In this document: positions 37,313 through 47,376 of the stretch, piece after piece
Position numbering within the stretch: position 1 is the first letter of the stretch
How the letters are laid out: every line of letters begins with the position of its first letter
Source of the DNA: Gloeocapsopsis dulcis
GTDB taxonomy: Bacteria; Cyanobacteriota; Cyanobacteriia; Cyanobacteriales; Chroococcidiopsidaceae
Assembly: GCF_032163395.1 (NCBI RefSeq)
Contig: NZ_CP119968.1
Coordinates: 4,428,001-4,492,000, forward strand
Length of the DNA: 64,000 bases
Reading direction: 5' to 3'
The notes under the pieces: model-generated
The model's input: the letters and a program-made list of their open reading frames with translations, nothing else
What the model was told of the DNA's origin: nothing
The model's database searches: none
Made by a program: the position numbers and the translations under genes

Positions 37313-38176
37313 TTAAGTCAGTTGTAAAAACGACAACATACTCATGGCTCCTTGCAATTCTCCTATTTTCCATCCAAGTTGCCATAAGAATTCGGCAAAA
37401 TCTCCTCGAGTGCGGACTTGTAGAATAGTAAAGGTTAAATATCTCCAACCGCCCAAATATAGCTTGAGTGTAGAAAAGATACTAAAAGAGCCACCATATT
37501 TTTGGCGAAGCAATAAGTAAGCTTTTGACCATTTTAGAGCTTGGTTATAATTGCTTAACAAGGAGTCACGAAAGCGGTAATAGACGATCGCTCCTTGTTC
37601 TAAATGAATTTTTGCTCCTGCAAGCTGTGCCCGCCAACAAAACTCAGTATCTTCTACAAACAGAAAGGACTCATCAAAACCACCAATAACTTGATATAGG
37701 GAACGTTTGAAACCGAGATTGCAACTACCAGCAAATGGAAGATAAGGAGGATGCTTTGGATAAATCAGTCCCGATTGTTGTTGATGATTTCTCATTCGCC
37801 AAGCAGCATTAAGCTTAGTACAATCAAGAAGACCTGCCACAAGTTCATGACGAGTCAGTGCTTCTCCCATCGCCGCTACCCAACCAGGGGCAACCTCGTC
37901 ATCAGCATCGCAGAAAGCAAACGCTTCACCTCTTGCAGCTAATATGCCCATATTACGAGCGTATGATGGTCCTTTTCGCTCTAATGCGTGGATCAGACGG
38001 AGATGAGGAATCTTTTTTGTGTATTCATTGATGATCGCTACAGTATTATCAGTTGAGCCGTTATTGCAAACAAGAATTTCCCATTGCTCGTGCCAAGATT
38101 GATTGGCAAGTGCTTCGAGTTGAACAGCAATGGTATCAGCTGCATTGAAACAAGGAATAATAACACTCAGTTTCAT
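37313..38176 (-). CDS. Glycosyltransferase family 2
   Basis: A 287-residue GT-A enzyme. It starts MKLSVIIPCFNAADTIAVQL with EILVCNNGSTDNT and the DXD-type FCDADDEVAPGW (about residues 92-103). Further conserved blocks are GSCNLGFKRSLYQVIGGFDE and FVEDTEFCWRAQLAGA, in which the ED motif supplies the catalytic base. It transfers a sugar from a nucleotide donor to a growing glycan. It is the last gene of the minus-strand polysaccharide run. Confidence 0.9.
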   Translation of the reverse strand: MKLSVIIPCFNAADTIAVQLEALANQSWHEQWEILVCNNGSTDNTVAIINEYTKKIPHLRLIHALERKGPSYARNMGILAARGEAFAFCDADDEVAPGWVAAMGEALTRHELVAGLLDCTKLNAAWRMRNHQQQSGLIYPKHPPYLPFAGSCNLGFKRSLYQVIGGFDESFLFVEDTEFCWRAQLAGAKIHLEQGAIVYYRFRDSLLSNYNQALKWSKAYLLLRQKYGGSFSIFSTLKLYLGGWRYLTFTILQVRTRGDFAEFLWQLGWKIGELQGAMSMLSFLQLT

Positions 38177-38296
38177 TGCTTTAAACGATGTAAAATTTAA
38201 TACACGAATCTAGTCATCAATAAACTCGTGTTGCAGATTTGTGATGTAGTGCAACATCTTCTTAGTGCGATCGCCAGTCAAGACAGCGTATTAGTT

Positions 38297-39334
38297 CTAG
38301 TAAGCTCGCTTATACCTATACTGCTTCATGCGCTCAATTCCAGCTAGAATCGGAACAAGAGTCAGTATTCCAACAATTTTTGGCGAAGAACTACACTTAA
38401 GAGCTTCTTTGATTTGAACCATTGTAGTAGTAGTATCACCTCTGCTCAACGCCCGACGTGCAGTACCTAATGTATTAATTGCAGAAACCTCTTCGGCTTT
38501 GTGCGATAACTTATCTGCAAGAGGGTAAGGTAAATATGCGCGAGAAATTTCAATTGCCGTGCGTCTATCTGCAACGTTTGCTCCAGACTTGATCACATCA
38601 GAAGTAGCAGAAGCAGCATGTAGCCTATAGTGTGCTAATATTTGTGGTTCATACCATACTGGGAAATATGCGGCAATCCGCTTACACATTTCCCAATCGC
38701 ACGTGTAGCGAAGTTCCGGATGAAACCCGCCTAACTTTTCATATACACTACGTTTGACAACGAGTGCTGGAGGTTGAATGAGTGGTTCTACGGCAATCCG
38801 CTCTATCCAGTTGGAAAGAATACCAGGGGTTTGTTGCTCTAATTTAGGAATATAAACAGGACGATTGTCCTCATCGACATTAGCGTATCGACAAAACGCT
38901 GCTCCAAGTGTAGGTTCTTGCTCAAATGCTGCTTGTAAATGTTGATAAAACCCAGGTAAAACGACGTCGTCATCGTGTAAGATATGAACCAAATGACCGC
39001 GCGATCGCTGAATACAAGTAGTCAAGTTAGCTGTTAAGCCAACGTTGTAGGGTTGTCGATAAAAAGAAATTCTCCCCTGACCAATATCTTGAACAACTGT
39101 TTCCACGTCTGTTTGTGTAGAACAATTGTCTACAACTTCGATCTGCATCATCTCTGGTGCAGGCGCTTGAGTCAGTATACTTTTGAGAGTTTGCTCTAGA
39201 TACTTAGTGCGATTATAAGTTGGAATCATCACCGACCACAGAGGTCTATTTTTTTTCTCTGAAACAACTTCAATTACAGGACACTGATTTGCTATAGGTA
39301 ATAGAGAACTTAATATTCTGTTTGTATTATTCAT
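38297..39334 (-). CDS. Glycosyltransferase family 2
   Basis: A 345-residue GT2. WSVMIPTYNRTKYLEQTLKS and IEVVDNCST start the GT-A fold; LVHILHDDDVVLPGFY is the DXD region, and ALVVKRSVYEKLGGFHPEL with CDWEMCKRIA follows. The open frame reaches 39412, overlapping the flippase stop. ATG 39334 is preferred because GGCGGAGAAAGAT lies directly upstream and the protein then begins normally. A C-terminal helical extension of about 80 residues follows the catalytic domain. Donor and acceptor are unknown. Confidence 0.88.
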   Translation of the reverse strand: MNNTNRILSSLLPIANQCPVIEVVSEKKNRPLWSVMIPTYNRTKYLEQTLKSILTQAPAPEMMQIEVVDNCSTQTDVETVVQDIGQGRISFYRQPYNVGLTANLTTCIQRSRGHLVHILHDDDVVLPGFYQHLQAAFEQEPTLGAAFCRYANVDEDNRPVYIPKLEQQTPGILSNWIERIAVEPLIQPPALVVKRSVYEKLGGFHPELRYTCDWEMCKRIAAYFPVWYEPQILAHYRLHAASATSDVIKSGANVADRRTAIEISRAYLPYPLADKLSHKAEEVSAINTLGTARRALSRGDTTTTMVQIKEALKCSSSPKIVGILTLVPILAGIERMKQYRYKRAY

Positions 39335-39411
39335 TATCTTTCTCCGCCAAAAACTAACCACACACTCAAAAGTTCTATTAAAAACCAAAAAATATTGACT
39401 CCTGTTTAACA

Positions 39412-40707
39412 CTACGAACTCATCGTCATGTTGTCTGTACTTCTGCCAAACACATACTTACCAGTCCAAAGAGTAAACAGAGGTAACAACACAATATGAG
39501 TAATTAAAACTGTTGCAGCTACTGCTAAAACCCCCCACTGCACAGCTACAAGTAAGCTGATTGCAAAGACTAGAGTAAAAATTAAGTTCCAGGCGAGAGC
39601 TATTCGACTTCTATCAACAGTTAATAACAAAAGCTTAGCTGCTTCTGCAAATGGTCGCGACATAGCTGAAAGACAAATAAGTATTAAGATAGGAATTGCA
39701 GGAATCCACTTTTGACCAAAGATAATCGGTACATAAAAAGGAGCTAAGCTTGATTGAAGTAAAACTATAGGAACGACGATTAAAGCAATTGTTTTCAAAC
39801 TGCTGAAATATGTTGACTTAAGTTGCTTTAAATTAGTGCGAGCAGCACAAAGATGAGGGAACAAAGAAGAAACAATGACATTTAATACATTCATGCTAAT
39901 TCCTAGACCCGCATTGAAAGCAAAGTAATATAGTCCCAGTTCTTTGAAGCCTAAAAACTTTCCTACTATTAAATAATCTAAGTTTGCTCTTAGTTTATTT
40001 AAAAATTCAACTACTATAATATTTATTGAATACCCAGCTACTTCTTGCCATTTGTAAAGAGTAAAAGATTTTTTAGGACGCCAAGAATGATTCATTAAGT
40101 TAATAATAAGCCAAATTGGATTTGCCAATCCAAACGGTAATATAACTGACCAAATTCCGAAACCCAAGAAAGCCAAGACAATAGTTGCAATATTAAGAGT
40201 AATTCCCTGAACAACATTAGTTAAGGCTATAATATTGAGCCTGTTTTCTCTTCTAATTAATGAGGATTGTACAGCTCCAATTGGTAGTAATAAGTAACTT
40301 AAAGCTATAAAGCAAATAGGTAAAACTACATTATTGTCTTTGTAAAACCATGCCAGAGGAAAAGCAGCCGCACATTGGAGTATGAAGATAGCTATAAACA
40401 ATATCCAATTCATCCAATATGCTGTATCACATAAAACTTTGACGTCTTTATCTGGTGATTGAATAATCTTGGCATCAATAGCAGAACAAAAAGTACCTGC
40501 AAAGTCATGTGTGATTAAAATGATTGCAATGAGTCCATAGTCATAGGAGTTGAGCAAACGAGCTAGAGTAATAGTTGTAACTAAACGAAACACACGATTG
40601 ACTAGTTCTGCCCCACCTAGCCAACCCATGTTCCGCACAAATTGACTAGATAATTTCCACTTTAATCTATTAATAACCAACCTGGCATCTTTAATATGAA
40701 TTGTCAT
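39412..40707 (-). CDS. Polysaccharide flippase, Wzx type (MATE/MOP superfamily)
   Basis: A 431-residue integral membrane protein with about 12 hydrophobic helices. It is rich in Ile, Leu and Phe and has few charged residues within segments. Family blocks are FVRNMGWLGGAELVNRVFRL, then TTITLARLLNSYDYGLIAI at the N-terminus, and GKFLGFKELGLYYFAFN near residue 250. It moves lipid-linked repeat units across the plasma membrane. With the Wzy- and Wzz-type genes upstream it defines a Wzx/Wzy-dependent pathway. Confidence 0.88.
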   Translation of the reverse strand: MTIHIKDARLVINRLKWKLSSQFVRNMGWLGGAELVNRVFRLVTTITLARLLNSYDYGLIAIILITHDFAGTFCSAIDAKIIQSPDKDVKVLCDTAYWMNWILFIAIFILQCAAAFPLAWFYKDNNVVLPICFIALSYLLLPIGAVQSSLIRRENRLNIIALTNVVQGITLNIATIVLAFLGFGIWSVILPFGLANPIWLIINLMNHSWRPKKSFTLYKWQEVAGYSINIIVVEFLNKLRANLDYLIVGKFLGFKELGLYYFAFNAGLGISMNVLNVIVSSLFPHLCAARTNLKQLKSTYFSSLKTIALIVVPIVLLQSSLAPFYVPIIFGQKWIPAIPILILICLSAMSRPFAEAAKLLLLTVDRSRIALAWNLIFTLVFAISLLVAVQWGVLAVAATVLITHIVLLPLFTLWTGKYVFGRSTDNMTMSS

Positions 40708-41235
40708 TTTTTACCTTTGGTGTCTATAAATAATAAAATGATCTTATAGAAGTTAATTAATGTTGAATATCCTAACAAGACTTGGTTTATCTTTAAACTA
40801 AAAGTGTTCTTTAAAATATTTCTTTTAATTTCACTATGCTTTAGTTATTAAAATGTATTGATTTTTTAACAAGAATAAAAAAATGTAATAACTAAATTTT
40901 AGGTCATAAAGTTTTAAATTTACTTTTCTTTTTGAGTTTGTTATGTCAATCTTTATAATAATTGTTGCTTTGTAAATTTATTATTAACTCTAGTTTAACT
41001 CTGTATAATTTTATGAGATAAATAATACTGTATTATATTATTCAATTTTCATGTTATTACTTATTTCATCTATTCAAGCTATTGAATGGTAATTAAGTGG
41101 GTGGACATAATTATTTATCACACGCTTTATGCTGGTTAATGGTTAATTTTTGCTCCACTGACCATTGACCATTGACCGATAACAGCCCTTAAATTACGTT
41201 TATTTTCACCCACTTACTTATCTAAACTATGTTAA
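40708..41235. repeat. AT-rich intergenic region ending in TGACCAT heptamer repeats
   Basis: About 400 bp of very AT-rich DNA with no ORF, followed near 41131-41185 by GGTTAATGGTTAAT and tandem TGACCAT units (41158-41177). Short heptamer repeats of this kind are common between cyanobacterial genes. No terminator hairpin is clear. Confidence 0.5.
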
Positions 41236-43416
41236 TTACTCTATTTTTTTATAGTAAATACCACGTCCATTAGTACCAATAAATACTAATCCATATTGCT
41301 GATGGCTAGCTTCCATAACATTAGGCTCATTGCCAATAGGCTGCTGTATATCACCAATATCAAGCCATGTTTTTCCTTGATCTAAAGACTGAAAGATGCC
41401 CTCACCCATGCCTTTGATTTTGCCATATAAATATAGAGGTGCAAGTTTACTTTGAACTTGCGGTTGTCCGATCGCAAACAAGTATGCTCGTTCTACTCCG
41501 GCTATTTTATTAAAGGTCGCTCCTCCATCAGTCGAGTGGTAAAATCCTTGCCAATTGAGACTAAGCCAAACTTCACCTGCAACTTTTGGAACTGTTTTTA
41601 GTAAGTGCCAACCGTCATGGGGTAGCGAAGAATTAACAGTTTCAAAAGATAAGCCACCATTACTACTGCGGTAGACTTTGCCGTCTGCATAATAGTAAAA
41701 CGTATTACCATTTACTTTATCTGCTGCTAGTGGCTGTGACCAATTCCACGGACCTTCAGCACCATGAGGTAATCCAGAAACAGGTTTCCAGGAGTGACCG
41801 CCGTTGTCTGTACGCAGAGCCTGACGCCCACTAGTCGTTACAATAAACAAATTCGGATTTGTTGCAGACACTGCTATACGCATTGGCATCACTTCTGTTG
41901 GAAACGAGGTAAATTGTTTCCAAGTCAAACCACCGTCTGTTGAAGTTGCGCCTCCATAGGTAGAACTCCAGCGATTACCACCGACACGCACCATTCTTAA
42001 GGGAGCCTGTTCGCTATAGGCAATACTAAAAGTATCTTGAAATGTAGGACCACTGTTGCCAAATGATCTGGACGGAAAAGTATCCAATCCATTGTTATGT
42101 GAGAAACCATCTACATCAGCGACACCACTGAGTAAAGGAATACCAATTGGTGGGGAGACAAGTGCAAACGTTACTAGTTCCTCATGCCCTTTTTCATAAT
42201 TAGTCCAAGTTACGCGACTAGCATTGATGTCGTCTGTTTTCCATATTCCATACCAATCCGTCAGCCATACTCTTCCTGCTACTTTGGGGTCAAACTCGAT
42301 AGCAGACACCCACCGATGTGTCAGCATGAAGCTTCGCCACCAAGGAACTGTATTATTAATCGAGTGTTTTTGCTCTTGCCAAGTGGTTCCACCATCCAAT
42401 GATCGATAAATTTTAGTAGAAGTTGTTTCGCCTGAGCTGACAAGTATGTCATTGGCGTTAGTTGGATTGATGCTTAATCCATTGAAAACTATTTGAGATC
42501 CAGCGATCGCGTCTTTCCAGCTATGAGGAGGGGTAATGTTGCTCCAACGGTTATTTGTATACTTGCGCACTCCTGGAGAGGTAGCACTTGTAACATACAA
42601 CGTGCGATTACTTGCGATTGCTATGCGCATAGTTTTTGCCGGACTACCCGCAATCCTATTCCATGTTATCCCTGCATCGGTAGACTCATAAATTCCATCA
42701 CCGTATGCATTAACATAAACTAATCCAGAGTGATTACGGTCAAAGGCGATCGCTGTAATTCCAATATCAGCTTCTGGCTGTCCAGGAAAAGAGGTGATAT
42801 GGCTCCATGTTATACCAGCATCTGATGATTTCCATAGTCCGCTCTGGCGCGAACCAAACAAGATCTCATTAGAATTAAATGGATTTACAGCTAATCTCTC
42901 GCCAATCCATCGCTTATCTTGGTTTCCGCCCATCGGTAAATCTAAGTTCAGTTTCTTCCAGGTAGATCCTTGATCTATAGACTTAAAAATTGTGCCTTGA
43001 TCAGCCCAAAGATATTTTCCTGCTGCAATGTAAACAATATTTGGATTATTTGGATCGAGTGCTAGTGCTTCACCCCCATAGTAGTTACTTTGGGAAAGCG
43101 GGAAATGATCGACTAACGGTATCCACTTTTGCTCAACTGCATTCCAACGATAGAAACCGCCAACATCAGTTTTGATGTAAATAAGATTTTCTTTTTGAGG
43201 ATGGAGATACACACCAGTAACATAACCACCACCACCAATTGCTACATTTGTCCAAGAATCTTGATTGACTATCTGTGGCTGGGGTATTGAGCTAGCGAGA
43301 TCTGCAGCTACCGTACATTGCGAAAGTGCGATCGCACTAAAGAAAGCAGTAACAGCAATGCAGATTATTTTTCCTATTGATCTGTGAGTGATGTAGTGAT
43401 TCATCATGCACCGCAC
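41236..43416 (-). CDS. Secreted GH74-like beta-propeller glycosidase
   Basis: A 726-residue protein with an N-terminal hydrophobic export signal (about residues 14-38). The mature part is like GH74 xyloglucanases: WTNVAIGGGGYVTGVYLHPQ, then IYIKTDVGGFYRWN at about residues 55-91, and repeated Asp-box turns (SIDQGSTWK, SSDAGITWS, STDAGITWN, SLDGGTTWQ, STDGGATFN). Asp84 in TDVGG and Asp434 in VADVDGF align by eye with the two catalytic acids of GH74. It stands inside the polysaccharide cluster, so trimming or releasing the polymer is more likely than digesting plant xyloglucan. The start may be one of the Met residues at 1, 4 or 5. Confidence 0.82.
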   Translation of the reverse strand: MRCMMNHYITHRSIGKIICIAVTAFFSAIALSQCTVAADLASSIPQPQIVNQDSWTNVAIGGGGYVTGVYLHPQKENLIYIKTDVGGFYRWNAVEQKWIPLVDHFPLSQSNYYGGEALALDPNNPNIVYIAAGKYLWADQGTIFKSIDQGSTWKKLNLDLPMGGNQDKRWIGERLAVNPFNSNEILFGSRQSGLWKSSDAGITWSHITSFPGQPEADIGITAIAFDRNHSGLVYVNAYGDGIYESTDAGITWNRIAGSPAKTMRIAIASNRTLYVTSATSPGVRKYTNNRWSNITPPHSWKDAIAGSQIVFNGLSINPTNANDILVSSGETTSTKIYRSLDGGTTWQEQKHSINNTVPWWRSFMLTHRWVSAIEFDPKVAGRVWLTDWYGIWKTDDINASRVTWTNYEKGHEELVTFALVSPPIGIPLLSGVADVDGFSHNNGLDTFPSRSFGNSGPTFQDTFSIAYSEQAPLRMVRVGGNRWSSTYGGATSTDGGLTWKQFTSFPTEVMPMRIAVSATNPNLFIVTTSGRQALRTDNGGHSWKPVSGLPHGAEGPWNWSQPLAADKVNGNTFYYYADGKVYRSSNGGLSFETVNSSLPHDGWHLLKTVPKVAGEVWLSLNWQGFYHSTDGGATFNKIAGVERAYLFAIGQPQVQSKLAPLYLYGKIKGMGEGIFQSLDQGKTWLDIGDIQQPIGNEPNVMEASHQQYGLVFIGTNGRGIYYKKIE

Positions 43417-43472
43417 AATGCGTTAGAAGACATAGCAAATATTAGGAGTAATTGCAAAAATCTCAGTGTTAT

Positions 43473-44504
43473 CTATGTAGTTTGCTTCGCCTCCTCTTGG
43501 AGAATACGACTTTTCTGGATAACCCCTATTAACTTCAACGCCATATTTTGAACTTGTTCAAAAAGTGGCTGTGGTAAAAAACAGAGTGAATAAGCAGCTG
43601 CTATGGTTAAAAGTGTTCGGCGTGGTTCCTGTAGAAGAATACCTAAGTGAGTCACTAAAGCTTGATTAATCAAACTTGCAGCCATTTTCGGTGCTTTTAA
43701 ACTCACTGCGCGGCGAGCAGCATAGCGTAAGTAGTAGGCTCTAGCAAGGTTCTCACACTCTGCGATCGCATCAGGAGCATAAAAACGTGTCTTTTGAATG
43801 ATTTTTTCTAGACCTTCTAGCTGCTTACTCAAATTAGCTGAAAGACCTCCTGAATTAACACGATAAAGCGTCAAAGCTTCAGGAATTCCCTCAATCAACC
43901 AGTGAGTTTGAATTGCAACACGTAGCCAGAATTCAACATCCTCTGACTGTCGGAATTTCTCGTCAAAATAAAAATATTCTGTAGAATCATAAATATTTTC
44001 TTGATATTTAATATCTTCAAAAACTTCCCTTTTCACTACTGCAGCAGAGCCATTTCCTATTGGATTACGACAAATTATTAGCTGAGGCGAAATGTCCCTG
44101 AGTTTTGGCATTTGATATATTCCTAAGGGCTTTCCTAATTCATCTATAAACGCCGAGCGACTAAAGCTAATTCCTACCTTTGGTGATTTTTCCAAATGAG
44201 CTATATGCTTCTCTAGCTTTTCTGGTAGCCATAAATCATCCCCATCTAAGAAGGCTAAATATTCTCCTTGAGCATGACGAATGCCAGTATTTCTAGCACC
44301 AGCTAGCCCTCGATTTTTCTGATGAATGATTTTAATTCTGCAATCTGTAAACTGTTGACAAATTTCAATACTTCTGTCAAGAGAGGCATCATCAATAATC
44401 AGTAGCTCAAAATTATCATATGTTTGAGCTAATACAGATTGAACTGTAGCTGCAATATATTTTTCTATTCCATAAACAGGAATGATTACAGAAACTTTCT
44501 TCAT
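43473..44504 (-). CDS. Glycosyltransferase family 2
   Basis: A 343-residue GT2 with VSVIIPVYGIEKYIAATVQS, LLIIDDASLDRSIEIC and RGLAGARNTGIRHAQGEYLA, followed by FLDGDDLW with the DXD motif (about residues 90-97). QSEDVEFWLRVAIQTHW carries the ED base. The C-terminal 100 residues are helical. It lies between the glycosidase and the polymerase on the same strand and is probably part of the same operon. Confidence 0.9.
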   Translation of the reverse strand: MKKVSVIIPVYGIEKYIAATVQSVLAQTYDNFELLIIDDASLDRSIEICQQFTDCRIKIIHQKNRGLAGARNTGIRHAQGEYLAFLDGDDLWLPEKLEKHIAHLEKSPKVGISFSRSAFIDELGKPLGIYQMPKLRDISPQLIICRNPIGNGSAAVVKREVFEDIKYQENIYDSTEYFYFDEKFRQSEDVEFWLRVAIQTHWLIEGIPEALTLYRVNSGGLSANLSKQLEGLEKIIQKTRFYAPDAIAECENLARAYYLRYAARRAVSLKAPKMAASLINQALVTHLGILLQEPRRTLLTIAAAYSLCFLPQPLFEQVQNMALKLIGVIQKSRILQEEAKQTT

Positions 44505-44574
44505 ATTCTTGTAGCGTTATGTACTCTTTAGTTTACTTTTTAAATCTGCCATGCAAACTCTTTTATAATGTTTT

Positions 44575-45861
44575 TCATGCAATGACTAGATTTTGCTTTC
44601 TATATACTGCTTCTTTAAAAGCAAGACCCATTGTTAACAAACCAGGCCAATAAATATAAGTTAATCCCTCTATATTCTCAGCAAAACTAAAGATAAATAA
44701 GACTATAATTACACTTAAACCAGCTTGTGCTGTTTTGCTTTTGTGTACCTTCAACAATAAATCTATAAAACTCCACACAAAGGGAATTCCTAAGGCAATA
44801 AAGCCCATAATTCCGTTTGTAAAGAGAAGACCAATCCAGGTATGGTGAGAACCGATAGGCATACCTTCAACTAACTTGGGTCCTGGATTATCTTGAATAC
44901 CATGTCCCCATACAGGTGCTTCATTCCACCACCGATACATACCAATTTCCCCTAAAGTATTTCTTACTCTTGAAGATGATGGTCGAGCACTAGTAAAGTT
45001 AGCTTGTATAGTCGTCAGTAAATTAAGAAGCTGAGTAGCAAAAATTCCCGTGACAAAGCTAACTAAACCAAATGTAATTTGTACAATAGGTCGAGAAAAA
45101 TGTACAAAAAACCAAGTAAGAACTAAGGTGATAGGTAAACATATCAGAGCTGAGCGAGAGACTGATACCACAATCATGACTACAGCACCAGTCATACCTA
45201 TCCATTTCCATATTCTATTTGACTCATGGTATGCAAGGAAGAAATAAATATTAGCAACCAATCCCAAAGCAGGAGCCCAAGGTGTAAATAAGGACATACG
45301 AAGTTGCCCATGTTCTGTTAAGTAAAGACTGACTTCGTATAAAAGAGATCCACCACCAGCAAATTTTAAAGGAGAAACATAAACATTCCCTTGATATAAA
45401 CTTCCTGGTATTGTTAGCTGTAAAGCAAATGCAAGATAGCCAAGTGCAGTAAAAATTAAACCTTGTAAACAGATAATGCAAACAGCTCTATAGATTAATT
45501 GTGCTCTAATATTCAAACAACTAATTAGGAGGAACAATGCAAAAAGAGCATGTTGTCTGGCCCAGTTTATAATAGAATTGATTGTTCTTGTTGTTCCTAA
45601 ATTAAAGTCATTATGTCCAATAACAATAACAAATAGTATACATACCATGCATACCATCCAAACCCAAACTGTAGCAGGAATATTATTTTGATTATTGAGC
45701 TGTTCTTTGGGTGTTTGCCCCCAAATTTTTCTAAGCAAATACAAAGATAGAAACCAAGCAACTGCAGGCACTACAATATACTGAGCGCCTAAAAAATAAA
45801 GTAGATAAGTACCAATTAAGAGATACCAAATTAATTTTTCTTCTAAGTTTTGTGGTTGCAT
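44575..45861 (-). CDS. O-antigen polymerase/ligase-like membrane protein (Wzy/WaaL type)
   Basis: About 428 residues with 10-12 hydrophobic helices and one larger extracytoplasmic loop (about residues 285-335). The loop includes RVRNTLGEIGMYRWWNEAPV, WGHGIQD and IGSHHTWIGLLFTNGIMGFI. The W-GHG and HHTWIG-L features are typical of the Wzy_C/WaaL family. It polymerises or ligates polysaccharide units outside the membrane. An in-frame Met five residues upstream (45876) is an alternative start. Confidence 0.85.
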   Translation of the reverse strand: MQPQNLEEKLIWYLLIGTYLLYFLGAQYIVVPAVAWFLSLYLLRKIWGQTPKEQLNNQNNIPATVWVWMVCMVCILFVIVIGHNDFNLGTTRTINSIINWARQHALFALFLLISCLNIRAQLIYRAVCIICLQGLIFTALGYLAFALQLTIPGSLYQGNVYVSPLKFAGGGSLLYEVSLYLTEHGQLRMSLFTPWAPALGLVANIYFFLAYHESNRIWKWIGMTGAVVMIVVSVSRSALICLPITLVLTWFFVHFSRPIVQITFGLVSFVTGIFATQLLNLLTTIQANFTSARPSSSRVRNTLGEIGMYRWWNEAPVWGHGIQDNPGPKLVEGMPIGSHHTWIGLLFTNGIMGFIALGIPFVWSFIDLLLKVHKSKTAQAGLSVIIVLFIFSFAENIEGLTYIYWPGLLTMGLAFKEAVYRKQNLVIA

Positions 45862-45987
45862 AAAAGCATTAGTCAAAAGTGTTTAATTCGGCAAAGAGAA
45901 GTAGTGCTGAAGAAAAGAATTTTCAGTTTCAGCACTTTAAGATAGAGTCGGTTTTACAAAAACGTAGCTTTTGCAGTTAGGTATAAC

Positions 45988-47376
45988 TTATTGAGGCTTT
46001 TCAACTTTGCGTTTACGCAACCAAAGTAATGCTAATCCATTAGTTGAAAAGACTGAGCCTAATGCAGCACCTAATAAAACAAATTGCTTTTTCGGTGCGC
46101 TTGGAGTCTCCGATAAGCTGGGTTCTGCAAGCATTTGGATCAGTGAATAAGAGCCAAAAGTATCTGCCTTATCAATGTCCAATCTAGTTAGAGTAGAAGA
46201 AAAGACCGCTTCAGCAATTTGCACGTCTCGTCTGAGAGCATCTAAAACAGACTCGTGCTGTGCCATCATGCTAAGTCGTGCTTCAAGTTGAGTAATCTGT
46301 TTGTCTAGTTCCTGAGCTTGAGAGCTAAATCCTCTTTGATCTGCTTGAATACCAACAACTTCTTGAAATAGCGCCTCTCTTGCTGACCCAGCATTCGTAC
46401 TGCTAAGATTGATTTGCTGAAGAGTTGTCAAGTTAACTGGTTGCCCTAGAAGTGTCTCACCGCGAGCGAGTAAAGCTCTCTGAGCAGCATCTAATTTTGC
46501 TCTTTCTGAAATGACAGCAGGATGATCAGGTGTAAATTTTGTGCTTAAAACAACTATGTTGTTGCTAGTATCGGAATATTCTTTTAGAGTTTGTTGAAAT
46601 AATTGATCTGACTGAAGGGCAAAAGCACTTGTAGCCTTTTGAGCAGATAAATTTAAATTTGTGGATAGCTGTGTTAAGCGGGCACTTACTTGTTGTTTTT
46701 GAGCCAGTGTTTCTGCTCTTTTTTTGCGCAGTTCTTCAATATTAAATGAAATATCCTTAAGCTGCTCGTTGGAGCTTAAGCCGGAACTAGCTTTGTACTC
46801 AGAAAGTCGTTTTTGCGCAATCTCTAACTTTTTTTGTGAAGAATCAAGCGCAGCTTGAAAACCAGCATTGCGTTGAGCCACTTCGTGAGTTCTAAGTTCA
46901 TTGAGTCTTATTTCAAGAGCATTGTAAAGAGATAAAGCTTTATCTCGAGCTTCTTCAGAACTCTCACCCTTAAACTCAAAAGTCATGATTGTCGTATTAG
47001 GAACTATTTTAATTCGAGGTCTGCCAAACTCTTCGAGAGACATATTCAATTTAGTTGCTGCTGCTTTCAGTACAGGGTCACTTTCAGCAAGAAACTTATA
47101 ATTTTCTCTCGGATCTTGAGTAGAAGAAGCGTATGGAGAAGAGCTTTCGTATGAGGCTTGTCCGATATTAGGTAAAGTAACTTTGGCAGCTGAGCCTGTG
47201 CTTGGTAGAGTGGCAGATAATGTACTAGTATACACAGGCTGTTTTTGTAAAAAGAGTAACGCTGTACTCCAAATTGCTGCGTTAGCAATAATACCTAAAG
47301 TAAAGTATATTGGCCAACGCTTAATATTTGCTTCTGATTTGGAGGAGTTGTTGAAAAAAGTTATAGACTTAGTCAT
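45988..47376 (-). CDS. Chain-length determinant protein (Wzz/GumC, PCP type)
   Basis: A 462-residue polysaccharide co-polymerase. It has two membrane segments: about residues 24-45 (YFTLGIIANAAIWSTALLFL) and near the C-terminus (QFVLLGAALGSVFSTNGLAL). Between them is a long helical/coiled-coil region (about 165-400) flanked by the Wzz fold (FLAESDPVLKAAATKLNMSL, then KIVPNTTIMTFEF). A Pro-rich segment precedes the last helix (PSLSETPSAPKK). It has no cytoplasmic tyrosine kinase domain. It sets polymer length with the Wzy-type gene downstream. Confidence 0.88.
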   Translation of the reverse strand: MTKSITFFNNSSKSEANIKRWPIYFTLGIIANAAIWSTALLFLQKQPVYTSTLSATLPSTGSAAKVTLPNIGQASYESSSPYASSTQDPRENYKFLAESDPVLKAAATKLNMSLEEFGRPRIKIVPNTTIMTFEFKGESSEEARDKALSLYNALEIRLNELRTHEVAQRNAGFQAALDSSQKKLEIAQKRLSEYKASSGLSSNEQLKDISFNIEELRKKRAETLAQKQQVSARLTQLSTNLNLSAQKATSAFALQSDQLFQQTLKEYSDTSNNIVVLSTKFTPDHPAVISERAKLDAAQRALLARGETLLGQPVNLTTLQQINLSSTNAGSAREALFQEVVGIQADQRGFSSQAQELDKQITQLEARLSMMAQHESVLDALRRDVQIAEAVFSSTLTRLDIDKADTFGSYSLIQMLAEPSLSETPSAPKKQFVLLGAALGSVFSTNGLALLWLRKRKVEKPQ

